NCBI GenBank assembly: GCA_964016875.1
Contig: OZ024718.1
Location: forward strand, 7,569,001-7,633,000
Direction: 5' to 3'
Origin: Fallopia convolvulus
Lineage: Eukaryota; Streptophyta; Magnoliopsida; Caryophyllales; Polygonaceae
Length of the DNA stretch: 64,000 nucleotides
A program made the translations under genes and the position numbers. Positions 46,270 through 57,394 of this stretch are shown one piece after another (position 1 is the stretch's first letter; every line of letters starts with the position of its first letter). The notes beneath the pieces are model-generated. The model searched no databases, was not told the DNA's origin, and worked only from the letters and a program-made list of their open reading frames with translations.

Positions 46270-47712
46270 TGTTTTCTTAGTTTTTAGGCTTAGTTTTAGT
46301 AGTTTTAGGATTAGTTTTGTGTGTTTTTGGATGGTTTTGCATATTTTGTGAAAAGTATGGAAGCTACTCCGTTTTGTGTCTTTTTGTAGGTTTTAGCAAG
46401 GAAAAGATGTTATTTGGAGCTGAATTTGGAGTGCTATGATGAAAGACGGAAGAATGCAAGATGAAGAAGTCGAAGTCTAAGTTTTAGAAGATAAAGTGTG
46501 GAAGAAAGCCAAACCCAGGCTCGTTAACGAGGCTGCAAGGGTTCGTTAACGAGGCCACGAGATGAAGATTTCGAGAGTTTGATTCTGTGACTCACCGATC
46601 CTGTGCGGGAATTTATTTGCGTGTCGGTAGAGTATCTTTTTATGATTTTAGGGTTATTATATTATGTATTTTAGGTCTTGTTATCTTTTTAGATTTTGTT
46701 TCTATCTTTCTAGATTTTATTTCTATCTTTTTAGGAAAGTTTTTATCTTTTAGGCTTATTATTTTCTAGCCTTATTAGTATAAATAGCCCTCTTATTAGT
46801 CTAGAAAAGAGGGGGGATCGATTGAAGAGAAGAGGAAGAGCCGAGAGTAGAGAGAGAGGATCGAAGTCGAGATTGAAGGTTCGGTGGACGAGAGTTACCG
46901 AGGTCGTTAATCGTGATTTTGGTTCGGTGTTTTGTATTCTTTTCGGTTTCTTCTGAATTTCTGTAAGACGATATTTCCTATTAATTTGAGTAGTGTTTTG
47001 TTTTCAATGATTTCTTTTGTTGAATTTATTTGTTTCTTAGTTATGAGTAGTGAGTAGTCTTCTTTTCTAGGGTCGGGGTAAACCCGGCATAGTTATGCAT
47101 GTTTAAGGAGTAAGAATATGTGTTGATTGCCTTTTATCTATTTTGAGATTGTTTGTTGTGCTTAAGACCTAGATGAAAGTCAAGGTGATTTGAGTTTTTA
47201 ACTTGATTGAAAGAGAAAGTTATAGACTTGAAGGTTGATATTGTTTGAATCGAAAGTTTCAAGCTTTAGATCCAAAACAAGCAATTGAGTGAATTGGTTT
47301 ATGAAAATAGGTTAATTTACTTGATAGTCGACGAAAGTTGATGAATTTATCTGTTTAAAGGCATGATCTTATCTTCTTACGAGTTTATATGCATGACTAT
47401 GTTGTGGTATCCCTTATCCTAGATCTTTGTTTTATTTGAATTCTCTTGAAGTGATATTCGTTGCTGAGTTTGTAGGCTCGGTACCGAATCTGTTTAGGTC
47501 GTTAGTTTTGGTCTTTTTGTTTACGGTGGTTCGTTAACGACCCTGACAACGTCGTTAACGAGGCTGCTTGTGAGTGTTTTGCTTGCTTTTGTTTGATTTT
47601 TAGTAGTCGATAAACAAACAACCTTGCTTCTCGTGGAACGATCCTGACTCTGCTATACAACAGCGGGGTCTTGACTATAAATTTATTTGTTGTCAAGAAA
47701 CCCTCCTCAACA
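46270..47712 (+). mobile_element. Probable solo LTR (1.44 kb), Ty3/gypsy type
   Basis: TGTTTTCTTAG at the left and CCTCAACA at the right give TGTT...AACA ends. Flanks TAGTA (46265-46269) and TAGTT (47713-47717) match at four of five bases. TATAAATAGCCC near 46789 suits an LTR promoter. GTTCGTTAACGA and related palindromic motifs recur (about 46518-46558, 47526-47568). There is no coding region. Boundaries are less certain than for the other LTRs. Confidence 0.5.
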
Positions 47713-47725
47713 TAGTTAAACTACA

Positions 47726-48079
47726 AAAAATCATCATTCGATATATGGTCTAAATCAAAATCCGGCTTACTCGAAATCAAATTAACTCGAAATTCGGCCA
47801 AAATCGAAATCCGAAAAACCCAAAATCCGACTAAATCCGAAATCAAACTAAACCCAAAATCAAACTTATCTGAAATCAATTTGGACCGAAAAACGAATGA
47901 CCTGACCAAAATTGACTCGAAACCCGACTTTGCACGATTAATTGAGCACTCGATCCGAAATAATCCAACCTAATTTGCCCCGATTTTCAAAATATCCAAA
48001 TTTGACCCGAATCTGAACTTACTCGAAACTGAATTGACCCGACCACAACCCGACCCGACTCGCTCGATTGACACCCCTA
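47726..48079. repeat. Degenerate 'CCGAAATC/ACCCGAC' dispersed repeat
   Basis: Rich in TCCGAAATCAAAC and ACCCGACCC motifs, ending GATTGACACCCCTAA, whose inverse TTAGGGGTGTCAATC resembles hAT-like MITE ends. The opposite end is not clear. Confidence 0.4.
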
Positions 48080-48128
48080 ATCACTAGTAGTATGTTAAGG
48101 AACCTTATGTTCGAGTATGATTAGCAGC

Positions 48129-48545
48129 TAGGCCTGTCAATCAGGTCGGGTCGGTTAGATTCAGGTTCGGTTATTTCGGGTTTAGTTTAAATTGGGTTTT
48201 GTTATATTATGGGTCACGTGTCAATCTGGTCGGGTTGAAGCGGGTTTTCAGTCGGGTCGGGTCGACCAACGGGCCTAAAATATCATTTTCTTAAAGATTA
48301 TTAAAAACAATTTATAATTAAATAACAATATTTAATTATAATATATTATTTTTATGCATTTTAATAATAAAATATATTATAATTTTTAAAATAAATTTTA
48401 TAAACTTTATAAATATACTAAATCGGTTAACCCAACGGGTTTCAGGTTCTATCGGGTTCGGTTTATTTTGGATTACAAGTCTAAATTTTCGGGTCTTGAC
48501 ACTAAAATTATCGGGTGGTTCTGGTCGAATTTGTTAAGGGTTGTA
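48129..48545 (+). repeat. Dispersed MITE-like repeat, copy A
   Basis: Starts TAGGCCTGTCAATC, then GGTCGGGTCGG, an AT-rich centre (AATATTTAATTATAATATA), then TCGGTT..CCCAACGGG and TTTTCGGGTC. It is related, in opposite orientation, to 59649-60034. Confidence 0.5.
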
Positions 48546-48723
48546 ATGATGTGGCCCATAAAATTGCTAAGTTGGGCCACACTTTCATAATAACTGCCTG
48601 GTGGATCATGTACAACTCCAAATTCTCATCTACAAGGATGCTCTAGGACGTCTCCCTTAGGGGATCCTAATTTTTATCTAATAAAAAAAATAGTCAATGA
48701 TTTTTCAAAATCCCTATACATAC

Positions 48724-49215
48724 TTCACCTTAGACGCTCGACCCTAAAATCTACATGCTTTACCTTGGACTCATAAACCCTAATACTTAACCTAAAATCT
48801 ATCCTTATCCTAACCTCAAATTATAATCTTAAATCTTAAAATTTAAACCCTAACCCTAATAATAAACCCTAATCCAAACATTAAACCATTACCATAACAT
48901 TAAACCATAAAATATAACTTGAACATTAAACCCTAACCATTAACCCTAAATCCTCTAACCTTAAACCCTAACCCTAAATACTAAACCCTAAACCATAAAA
49001 TCCTAATCATATACCCTAATACTTACCGTATACTCTACCCTAAACCCTAATCATAAACCTAAACCTCAATTCCTAATCTTAAATCCTAAATACTAATCCT
49101 AAATTTTAAATCATAACCCTAATAATAAACCCTAATCCTAACATTAAACCCTAACCTATAACCTTAAATCATAATTATAACCCTAAATCCTAACCTGAAC
49201 ATTAAACCCTAACCC
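48724..49215. repeat. Degenerate interstitial telomere-like tract
   Basis: About 490 bp of interspersed AAACCCTAA, ACCCTAAACCCTAA, AACCCTAATAATAAACCC and similar units, i.e. diverged copies of the plant telomere repeat CCCTAAA on this strand, with variant spacers. No pure run exceeds a few units. Confidence 0.75.
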
Positions 49216-50370
49216 ATATTATAATCAAATATATCTCTTCAATATGAAAACTACATTATGTATTCATCAATTTGTAATAAATATGTTTTATCTAATTATT
49301 ATATTATGTTATACACTTTATTGGTATTGCCCACAAACCATAAACTCTTAACAACAAGTCAAGTAGAGAACACAACAAATAAAACATAACAAGACAAAAA
49401 ACTATATTACATATATCAACAGTCAACACCTAACAGAAAAGTACTCATAACAATTCTACTATAAGAAGATATTCATATATGTTAGGGAGTTGCTTACATG
49501 ATACTTATTTTAATTAAAAAATTTAAGGAAATCACTTCTATTTTAGTAAGTAAAAATTTAAAAATTTATGATTTGAGTATTGTTTTGTTTATTTTATGAT
49601 TATAACTTACTCTACAACTCCTTAAATATGAACTTTGTGATTAAATTATAAATTAATCATATATGTTGTCTCCATAAATAAATTAGTTAGTTAAGATACA
49701 AGAGAAGAATTATAAATTAATTGTATATGTGAATTCCACAAATTAAAATTAAACCAATCAAAATAGATACAATAAAATTCAACTAGTCAAAATAATTTAA
49801 TTATTGGGATATAATACATATTTTTATAGTCTACTTATATATAAGTGTTAAAAATGTCATAATGACTATTTTTATGCAGATGAATCATATAAAAGGTTAT
49901 TAAAAGGCACTCTTAAATTAAACACTTGGGAAAAAATACCTAATATATACAAAAGTAAAAAAAAAATATCTTACATATTTAAATAGTGACATTCACCATA
50001 CAAACCTTGATTTTTAATTATGTTATTTTCAATTTAGGAAAACTAACTAAATTGGGGCATGAGAGTATTGCCTGAAAATATATTAAATTATTAACATGCT
50101 TTTTTTAAGTAAAAAAGGCGGTTAAAATTGAAAAGAAAAATTAGGTGATGAATGAAAAAAAGATAAAGCAATGGGGGTTTAGTACATGTGAACGATTTCT
50201 TTGTATGAGAGTGAAAGCTTTGTCCAATTTAGTTAGTGCTGGTTATATAAAAATATCATCTACATGCAGAGGGTTTGTATTGGACTTTGACTTCACTTAG
50301 CCTGCGCAAATATATTGTGTGCAATTCTCCACACAATTATATTGCGTGGTGTGGATAGCTTAATTTCTGA
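49216..50370. other. AT-rich intergenic DNA
   Basis: No gene, LTR or inverted ends seen; oligo-A/T and TA-rich throughout. Confidence 0.4.
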
Positions 50371-51330
50371 GTGCAAATAGAATCAGCCAAAATTAACGGC
50401 ATAGAGAAACGTGAGAAAGAAACTCAAACAAGAGTTAGTGTCACTAACCTTGCAATGTATGGCCTGGCTTGTTTTCAACAAAATTTCCACTTTCACAACT
50501 CGAGGGTTCCACATCACCCTCATCCGGCTTCTCTCTTTTGTGCAATTCTCAGTACAATAATCCCAACCTCTAAGCAAACGAGTGGCAAGCAAGTCTTCGT
50601 TGATTCTCGAAGTTTTAGTTTCTAAAACACCCATGACACTAACATGATTCTTGTAAGCATAGTTATTGATCATGCTTACTTTATAGGGGTCACCACTCCC
50701 TCTAAGATCGATCTAACACCCGATTCTAAGCTCGGACATGGTCGGCCTTTATAGGGCTACTACAACCCTTCATGAGCGTCTCGAAACGATTGGTCAAGGC
50801 TGAGCTTGCACAGGCCAGCTAACTCTTTAGAGGGGCTAAATTCAACGGTGTCGGGCCATGGTCATTAAGATCTATACTCAAAGGAGCTGGTTGGGTATCA
50901 TCTGAATCAGTTTTGTGATCCCACTCCTTAGAAACATTGCCAATAACTCTTTGTACAACATCTTCAACAGTTTTTTCAACCACATTTTTAACAACATTTT
51001 CATCAACCTCGTGGGCTTTTTCAGCATGCTCAAAGGCAGCCTTAGATGGTTGGCTATTCCTAGGAACCCACCTTTTAGGTGGTCTATGATGCTTAGATGG
51101 TCTATGCTCGAAGGCACCCCTGGCCTGGAGTTTAGCTTGCAAAAGGAGTCAATGTGGCCAAAAGATTCACAAGTATTGCATTTCCAAGGCAGCCACTCAA
51201 AGGTGATTTTGTTCTTGAAGACCAAACCACATTTAGACTTAAGACATATCTCCTTTCTTGTGGATTCAGTTGGTGTAACATCAACAAGTAGTCTCGCGTA
51301 AGAGATGCGATGCGATCCACCATAGAAGTG
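50371..51330 (-). pseudogene. L1-type LINE fragment: ORF1 zinc knuckle and ORF2 endonuclease start
   Basis: The minus strand reads SYARLLVDVTPTES, then FEWLPWKCNTCESFGHID (an ORF1 CX2CX4H-type knuckle), a low-complexity linker with Val/Asp/Lys, and then SVMGVLETKTSRINEDLL ... MRVMWNPRVVKVEILL and QAIHCKV, the beginning of the ORF2 endonuclease. RT is absent and frames are broken. It belongs to the same broad class as the LINE at 43-46 kb but covers a different part of the element. Confidence 0.7.
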
Positions 51331-51368
51331 ACTTTATCAACACATATTGGCTTTCCTATTATGTTTGT

Positions 51369-51570
51369 TGTTAATATATATTGTTATATTTGTAAATCTT
51401 TTATCTTGTTAATATCTTGTATCTATAGTTTCCTTTATCAGTTTAGATATTATTCTGATAAGGATTACTTCCTGATTTCTAGGGATTATCTTTTGTATTC
51501 TGTAACAATATATACGCATGAATGAAAACTCAGAGAGTCATCTTTCTCTCCTCAAGTTACAGTGTTTACA
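51369..51570 (+). repeat. 5' LTR of the copia element
   Basis: About 202 bp, ending CAGTGTTTACA. From TAAATCTTTTATCTTG onward it matches 53137-53314. Confidence 0.7.
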
Positions 51571-51603
51571 TGGTATCAGCCTAACCTTCGATCCTCACGA
51601 TCA

Positions 51604-53121
51604 ATGGCTTCGCAACCTACCTCCCCCACTCAACTTCTCTTTTCCGCTTCCTCCTCTGATGGATCTAGTCCAAACTTTCATCTCCCCAATTTTGCAATCC
51701 GTCTCGATCGCACAAATTATTCCCTATGGCGCAATACGGTCCGCTCTGCATTGGAAGCGTTTGACCTCGCCTCATTCTCGGCTCCGGGCTCTCCACCACC
51801 AGCCACAATTACTGATCCAGCCACTATGCTTTCTGCGTCGTCTGGTGTTTCTACTGAGGCTGCAATCGCAGCATTGACTGCCACTCCAACTGAGGGTCAA
51901 TCGCTCCCTCAAGTTCCCAACCCGGCATATCTGGCCTGGGTTCGCAAGGACCGGTTGGTTCTTCTCTGGATCCGGTCGACTTTGACCACGCCTTTGCTTG
52001 GCCATGTCGCCCGAGCCAATACCACTGCTGAAGCCTGGGGAATTCTCCAGCACATGTTTCACGCCCAAACTCGGGCTCGGGAGATGCATCTCCGTCATCA
52101 ACTTCAAACCCTATCCAAGGGGTCTCTTTCGGTTCTTGATTACGTCGAGAAGAAGCGAGCCCTTGCCGATGAACTAGCGGAATGTCTTCATATCGTTTCC
52201 GACGCTGAACTGGTGTCATACATTCTTCTTGGATTGGGCTCTCAATTTTCGTCCTTCCGCACCGCTATCTTCATCAACAAGGAACCCATTTCCTCGGATG
52301 AACTTCTCGGGCTCCTTCTTCAAGAAGAACAGAGTATGGAAGAGGACACTCGCGCCCTCTCTGATTCAATCACTCCCTCAGCCAACATGGCCTCTATTCG
52401 GGGTCGACGAGGACGCGGGCGTGGCCGTTCCTCTGCTGGTCGTGTTCCACCAAAACGCTCCCCTGCAGGTGCTTCTTCTTCTTCTGCTGGTGGCGAGCGT
52501 GTTCGCCCAATTTGTCAACTGTGCAGCAAGCCTGGTCACAAGGCTTTCAACTGCGTAAATAGGGTGAATTTTGCTGATTTTCCAGTCACCAACCGTCATG
52601 CTGCTGCAATTCTTAATCAGCCCGAGCCTCCAGCAAATCGATCGGCTTACACGGCAGAATGTCAATCTGAAATTGCTGCTGACCCATGGGTCGTTGACAC
52701 CGGGGCAAATCGGCATGTAGCTGCTGAAATTGGAAATCTGACCATTAACTCCAATTATGATGGCACTGATCAGCTGGTTGTAGGTAACGGTATGTCCCTC
52801 CCCGTAACTCAATTAGGGCAATCTATTTTATCTCATAAGCATGCTTCCAAGCCTTTAATCTTAAATGATATACTTATCGTTCCTCAAATTACCAAAAACT
52901 TATTGAGTGTTTCTAAATTAGCTAAAGACAATAATATTTATGTTGAATTTCATGCCAATTGTTGTCTTGTTAAGAACATGCAGGGTCAGATTCTACTAAG
53001 AGGAACCGTTGAAAATGGCCTTTACCGTCTACCTCGCCTATCCTTTCCCTTGCATTCGAGTCGTCCTGTTTCTTTTGTTGGTGAGCGTGCTTCGATCTCA
53101 TCGCTTTGCTCACCCTCATGA
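51604..53121 (+). CDS. copia gag-protease, truncated
   Basis: Starts MASQPTSPTQLLFSASSSDG; the same frame is open further upstream into the primer site, so the first usable ATG is chosen. Residues about 35-60 (NFAIRLDRTNYSLWRNTVRS) and a UBN2-like helical gag core (LLWIRSTLTTPLLGHVAR, LEYVEKK-type DYVEKKRALADELAECLH) precede an Arg/Gly-rich stretch, a CCHC knuckle CQLCSKPGHKAFNC and an aspartic protease motif PWVVDTGANRHV. Past RLPRLSFPL the frame goes off; a neighbouring frame gives HRFAHPHESVLRRK, the start of the GAG-pre-integrase domain, before hitting the LTR. Integrase, RT and RNase H are missing. About 505 codons are open, so a gag-like protein could still be made. Confidence 0.78.
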   Translation: MASQPTSPTQLLFSASSSDGSSPNFHLPNFAIRLDRTNYSLWRNTVRSALEAFDLASFSAPGSPPPATITDPATMLSASSGVSTEAAIAALTATPTEGQSLPQVPNPAYLAWVRKDRLVLLWIRSTLTTPLLGHVARANTTAEAWGILQHMFHAQTRAREMHLRHQLQTLSKGSLSVLDYVEKKRALADELAECLHIVSDAELVSYILLGLGSQFSSFRTAIFINKEPISSDELLGLLLQEEQSMEEDTRALSDSITPSANMASIRGRRGRGRGRSSAGRVPPKRSPAGASSSSAGGERVRPICQLCSKPGHKAFNCVNRVNFADFPVTNRHAAAILNQPEPPANRSAYTAECQSEIAADPWVVDTGANRHVAAEIGNLTINSNYDGTDQLVVGNGMSLPVTQLGQSILSHKHASKPLILNDILIVPQITKNLLSVSKLAKDNNIYVEFHANCCLVKNMQGQILLRGTVENGLYRLPRLSFPLHSSRPVSFVGERASISSLCSPS

Positions 53122-53136
53122 GTCTGTTTTGCGTCG

Positions 53137-53314
53137 TAAATCTTTTATCTTGTAAATATCTTGTATCTATAGTTTCCTTTATCAGTTTAGATATTATTCT
53201 GGTAAGGATTACTTCCTGATTTCTAGGGATTATCTTTTGTATTCTGTAACAATATATACGCATGAATGAAAACTCAGAGAGTCATCTTTCTCTCCTCAAT
53301 TTACAGTGTTTACA
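53137..53314 (+). repeat. Truncated 3' LTR of the copia element
   Basis: Matches the 5' LTR from TAAATCTTTTATCTTG to CAGTGTTTACA; the beginning is lost. Confidence 0.7.
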
Positions 53315-53419
53315 TTTGCTAATTTTTATGTGCAGATTGTTGACTTATGTTTTTATGTTAGTGTATGTTTTTATGTATAGATTAATTGTTGACTTATGTT
53401 TGCTAATTTTTATGTGCAG
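53315..53419 (+). repeat. 84-bp spaced duplication of an intron-like motif
   Basis: TTTGCTAATTTTTATGTGCA recurs at 53315 and 53399, and GTTGACTTATGTTT also occurs twice. The right copy ends in AG, and 53420-53468 is followed by GTAAGT, so a 49-bp exon of an unidentified gene (LAPTFTDDTRNNSFK) may follow. Confidence 0.4.
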
Positions 53420-53535
53420 CATTAGCACCAACATTCACTGATGACACTAGGAACAACTCCTTCAAATTGTAAGTCCCCGCATGATTTACAATAGCTAGAA
53501 GATCTTGTCCCATGTTAATTTCTTCTATTATGTAT

Positions 53536-54114
53536 TGTTGGGAAATCAACCCACCCAGGACTCTTGTACACCCTCCAAAATCCCATCGACGCAAAGACAC
53601 AATTTTACAAAAGTGACTTTGTAATATATAGTGAATGTACAAGATATTACAAGACGCGGGTAACTCGACACTCTTATATGATGGGACACCCACACACTCT
53701 AACTTACACGTGTGACAACACTACCCACACTAACTCTCAATCGAACCCTCTCCACACATTAGCTCGATCTACCACACTTGATCACTCTTACTTGAGTGAT
53801 GATCCAAACTATTACACGCACTTTCCTATTTATAGGCATGTGAGAATTCTAGACTAAGTTTTAACTAAGCTATTCTAGATCCTTCCAATCTAGATATCTC
53901 CTTACAAATCTAGAATAATCTCTATATATATTCACAACTATCTATAAGCTTCCATAACATTTTAATGTCTTCTAGAATTTTCTATAAAGTTCCGACATCT
54001 TCTAGAATCTTCCGCATCCTTCTATCATCTTTTAGATTCTTCCATAACCTTCTTGCATCTTCTAGAAACTTCCGTTGCCTTCTAGATATTTCAAATATGA
54101 ATTAATCTTCAACA
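53536..54114 (-). mobile_element. Solo LTR (579 bp), copia-like, reverse orientation
   Basis: TGTTGGGAAATC at 53536 and CTTCAACA at 54114 give TGTT...AACA ends, with perfect 5-bp TSD TGTAT on both sides (53531-53535, 54115-54119). CTATTTATAG near 53830 reads as a TATA on the minus strand, and the minus-strand end ...GATTTCCCAACA is common in copia LTRs; both indicate reverse orientation. There is no internal domain. Confidence 0.8.
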
Positions 54115-54323
54115 TGTATGCACTTTTGAAAATCAAAAGAGTTATTAAGGATGATCTTGCATAGTGGTAATTGACTAATTGCTGTTGGTAATATGCACAA
54201 GGACCCACTTTGTGCAAACAGAATTATCCAGTATTATTGTTATTGACTGTTCGGGGAATTATATGAATCACAACAAGTGATGGTTTGCATTTAACTATTA
54301 AAGACTGTCTTGAACACTCTCCC

Positions 54324-55091
54324 TAGGGCTGTGCAAACTAGGACCGCACCGGAATGTTACGGTCCGGTCCAAGATCGGGACTGAGTCGGTCCGGTCCTCG
54401 GTCTAAAAAAATTGAAAATTTCGGTATCGGTCCAAAACCGGGAATTTCCGGTCCGTACCGTAAAACTGATTAAGCTATATGATATAATTGTTATTAGGCA
54501 TTTAGGCGGTAATTGGGCTAGGCCCAATTTTGCAATAATTAGCTAGAGATCGAGCCTTGTATTTTTGGGTCTCTTTCATCTGTCTGTGGATCTCGATTTT
54601 CCACCAGCAAAGTTACAGAGTACTAATGAAAAGAGATTGAAATCTTTGTTAATTAGGTACTAATTAACCACGCTTTGTGTTTAGCTTGATCAGTTTTTAT
54701 ATATACATACGCTCCTACTGCAAATATACATATGTTCTTGCTTAATTAATTTGCATCAATTTCTTATGTTAATTTTTGGGTGCAGCGAAGAAGATGTACC
54801 AGTATAGGGTATGCACACATTGAACAGTAATTTACAACGATGAGATCTGATCTTTTAGTAGCTAACAAGCTTTAATTTGATGGGTCATATATTTATTATT
54901 CAATCAATCTAATTTATGCTTAATTAATTAAGTTAAGGTTGCCTATCGGTCAAACCGGTCCAAACCCGAGACCAGACCGTATTAGGACCAGACCGTAATG
55001 ATTCGGTCCAGTCCTAACTACAGTCCATTTTTTTTTGAATTACGGTCCACTGGTCTGGACCGGATCGTATCGGGTCCGGTTGCACAGCCCT
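54324..55091. mobile_element. hAT-type MITE (768 bp)
   Basis: Starts TAGGGCTGTGCAAAC and ends GTTGCACAGCCCT, with an 8-bp duplication ACTCTCCC on each side (54316-54323 and 55092-55099), as expected for hAT. GGTCCGGTCC motifs fill both subterminal regions. No transposase is present. Confidence 0.82.
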
Positions 55092-55099
55092 ACTCTCCC

Positions 55100-56234
55100 C
55101 CTGATGGTTTACATTTATATAGCTCAAAACGCAACAAATGATATTCTTGCACCTCTCTATCATAGTTGCTTTACGAAAGGGTTTAAAGAGTTTGGTATAT
55201 AGAATTAATAAACCTCTATAGGCCAACAACTAAAAACAGTGACAAGGTTTTCAAAAAAGTGAATAGAAAAGTCAAATTGCGTTGCCAAAAGGGTCAATGT
55301 TGTACACTTATTAATTGTTGTCATAATTTAATGCATTTCAACGAAAGAGTAATTTTGAAGCGATGCTCTTCTCTATTCAATTTTATACGGCTAATAGCAA
55401 TCTTTATTTTAATCTTGCAAGTTTTAAGCTCTTAACAAACCTTCTAAAATATAATGTCTACAATCATACCATCTCAATTCTTTTTGATATCAAAGTTTTG
55501 TTAAAATTTAATGTGTGGTTTTTTTGTTCCCTTTGCAAACAAGTTAAGTTACGTTTGCATCTACCCATAAAAATTTTAAAATATAAATCAGTTCATGACA
55601 GGAAAAACATGTTTATCACAAGAAGAATAGGCAGTCAAGAGAAACGTGTCCAAGTCGCAAAGTTTGTGATGAATGTAGACAAATTTAATTTGCAAATGGA
55701 ACTTCACTTTCTTTCATTTGTTTTCCCTTTTCTATTGTTTATTTGTTTTGTAGATAAGGTCTGGTTTTTCTATTTTGTTCAAATACGATTGATCTTGGCT
55801 AGGTTCGATTTAGTATTATTATACTCGGAATTAGTTTGTGAAAATGGTTTAAGATTGATGAACGGAACAACACATTTGATTTCCGAATGATGTAATTTCC
55901 ATGAAAAAAAATAAAAGTTATTGGCAGACACGTATTGGCATGACGTGTTTGACTCGTCGTACGTACTAGTTCTTCAATATGATTGATGTGGGTAGATTGT
56001 AGTCCACTTTGAATTGTTTTGTCCCCTCCTTTTTTGAATTTTTGTCCATTTTCGATTGCTATAGAGTTCTGTAGGACTGTGCATTATATTGATTTTTTTA
56101 AAGCAACGTAAATAGTTTTTAAACCTATATAATTATTTTTTTAGATAAGGAAAGGAATTTGAAGTACTTCTTTTCATAATACAGGTTCTTAGATAAAAAT
56201 TCACAAATATTAAGCAAATATTTTTCTCCCCAAA
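55100..56234. other. AT-rich intergenic DNA with one unassigned ORF
   Basis: An ORF of 175 codons at 55363-55890 (+) is Phe/Leu/Ile-rich (e.g. FVFPFLLFICFVDKVWFFYF) as AT-rich DNA tends to produce. I recognise no domain and no gene structure. Nothing else is seen. Confidence 0.35.
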
Positions 56235-56243
56235 TTATTCTTA

Positions 56244-57385
56244 GGAAAATTCTGGTTGGTACCCTCCAATTTTATCCTTTTCCGGTTGGTATCCAATGAA
56301 TAAACTTTTTCCGAGTTATACCCCTCAACTTTTGTTTTTGTATGGTCTGTGCCCTCAACTTCAAAACCCCGTTAAATCTCATTCTTATTCCGTCTATTTT
56401 GTAATTATAAAAAAAAACTAAAAAAATGAAAGTACTAATTTATCATTTGTTCAAGCCAAAAAACTCCAACCCATAAATCCATAATGCAGCAATTAACTCC
56501 AACTTTTCTATCTCTCTCCTCAACAATGGAAGAAGCTTGAGAACCTAAACCACCGTCATCTAAAATGGCCAAAAATCATGTTTCATGTCATTGTTTGACT
56601 CCTCCCTAAAGATTGTCATCCTACCTTGGCTGCCCTTCTCTTTCTCTTCCTCCTGATTAACACATTCAACCATAAATCAGTACAATACAACTACAATCTT
56701 CCAAGTTGTGCATTGAATCTCTAGATTAGATATAAAAATGTATAATAAAAGTGAGAATTACCCTAAATTGATCCAAATTCAACCCTAACCCAAAAAACCC
56801 TTTTTAGAAATCAATTAAAGTTCCAAAACCTAACTTCAACTCAAATCAAAATTACCACTAATTGAACACAAAAACAACAAAAAAAAGGAATAGAAATTAA
56901 CTAGATTACACCCTAAATCGTCCTAAACTAGATCTAAAACACACCAATTAAAGATTTGACCTTAAACCTAGAATCAAGAAAAAAAAGTCGCTCGTTTTCC
57001 GTCTCCAATCGTGGGAATTGTTCGTCGTCATCGGTCAATTGCTTGTTGTTGTCGATCGACTGATCTTCGTCGTCGGCTGACCACTCGTCTCCGCCTATCT
57101 CTTGTCTCACAGGCCGCTCACCGATTACGGCCCTTCACCCCGCATCTTCGATCACCCACATCACATCTCCTTTGTTTTTATATTTTTTTGTTTTTAAAAG
57201 GAAATATTAATCTTTTTATATATAATTAGAAAAAAGACGAAATGAGATAAAATTTAACGACGTTTCTGATTTAGGGGCACATACCAAACAAAAACAAAAA
57301 TTGAGGGGTATAATTCAGAAAAGATTTATTTGTTGGGTACCAACCGGAAAAGGATAAAATTGGAGGGTACCAACCGGAATTTCCC
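56244..57385. mobile_element. Mutator-like (MULE) non-autonomous element with long TIRs
   Basis: About 140 bp at the left (GGAAAATTCTGGTTGGTACC...) match the inverted right end (GGGAAATTCCGGTTGGTACC...) at roughly 85 percent by eye. Flanks are TTATTCTTA (56235-56243) and TTATCCTTA (57386-57394), a 9-bp TSD with one mismatch, the Mutator hallmark. The 860-bp interior has no transposase; 56990-57170 is a GC-richer block. Confidence 0.82.
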
Positions 57386-57394
57386 TTATCCTTA

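Larger units (their letters stand above)
51369..53314 (+). mobile_element. Internally deleted Ty1/copia element
   Basis: 5' LTR about 51369-51570, primer site TGGTATCAGCC at 51571, and an open gag-protease frame ending in the middle of the pre-integrase domain, where coding sequence joins directly to a 3' LTR that lacks its first part (about 53137-53314). Flanks TTTGT (51364-51368) and TTTGC (53315-53319) look like a TSD with one mismatch. The join at CGTAAATC shares bases with the LTR's TGTAAATC, suggesting a microhomology deletion. Confidence 0.75.

Noticed and set aside
54790..54812. A short AG...GT-bounded segment inside the hAT MITE that looks like an exon
   Set aside because: Only about 23 bp, with no partner exons; expected by chance in AT-rich DNA.
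55363..55890. 175-codon ORF proposed as a gene
   Set aside because: Composition is that of AT-rich DNA, with no motif, splice structure or neighbouring context; kept only as a note.
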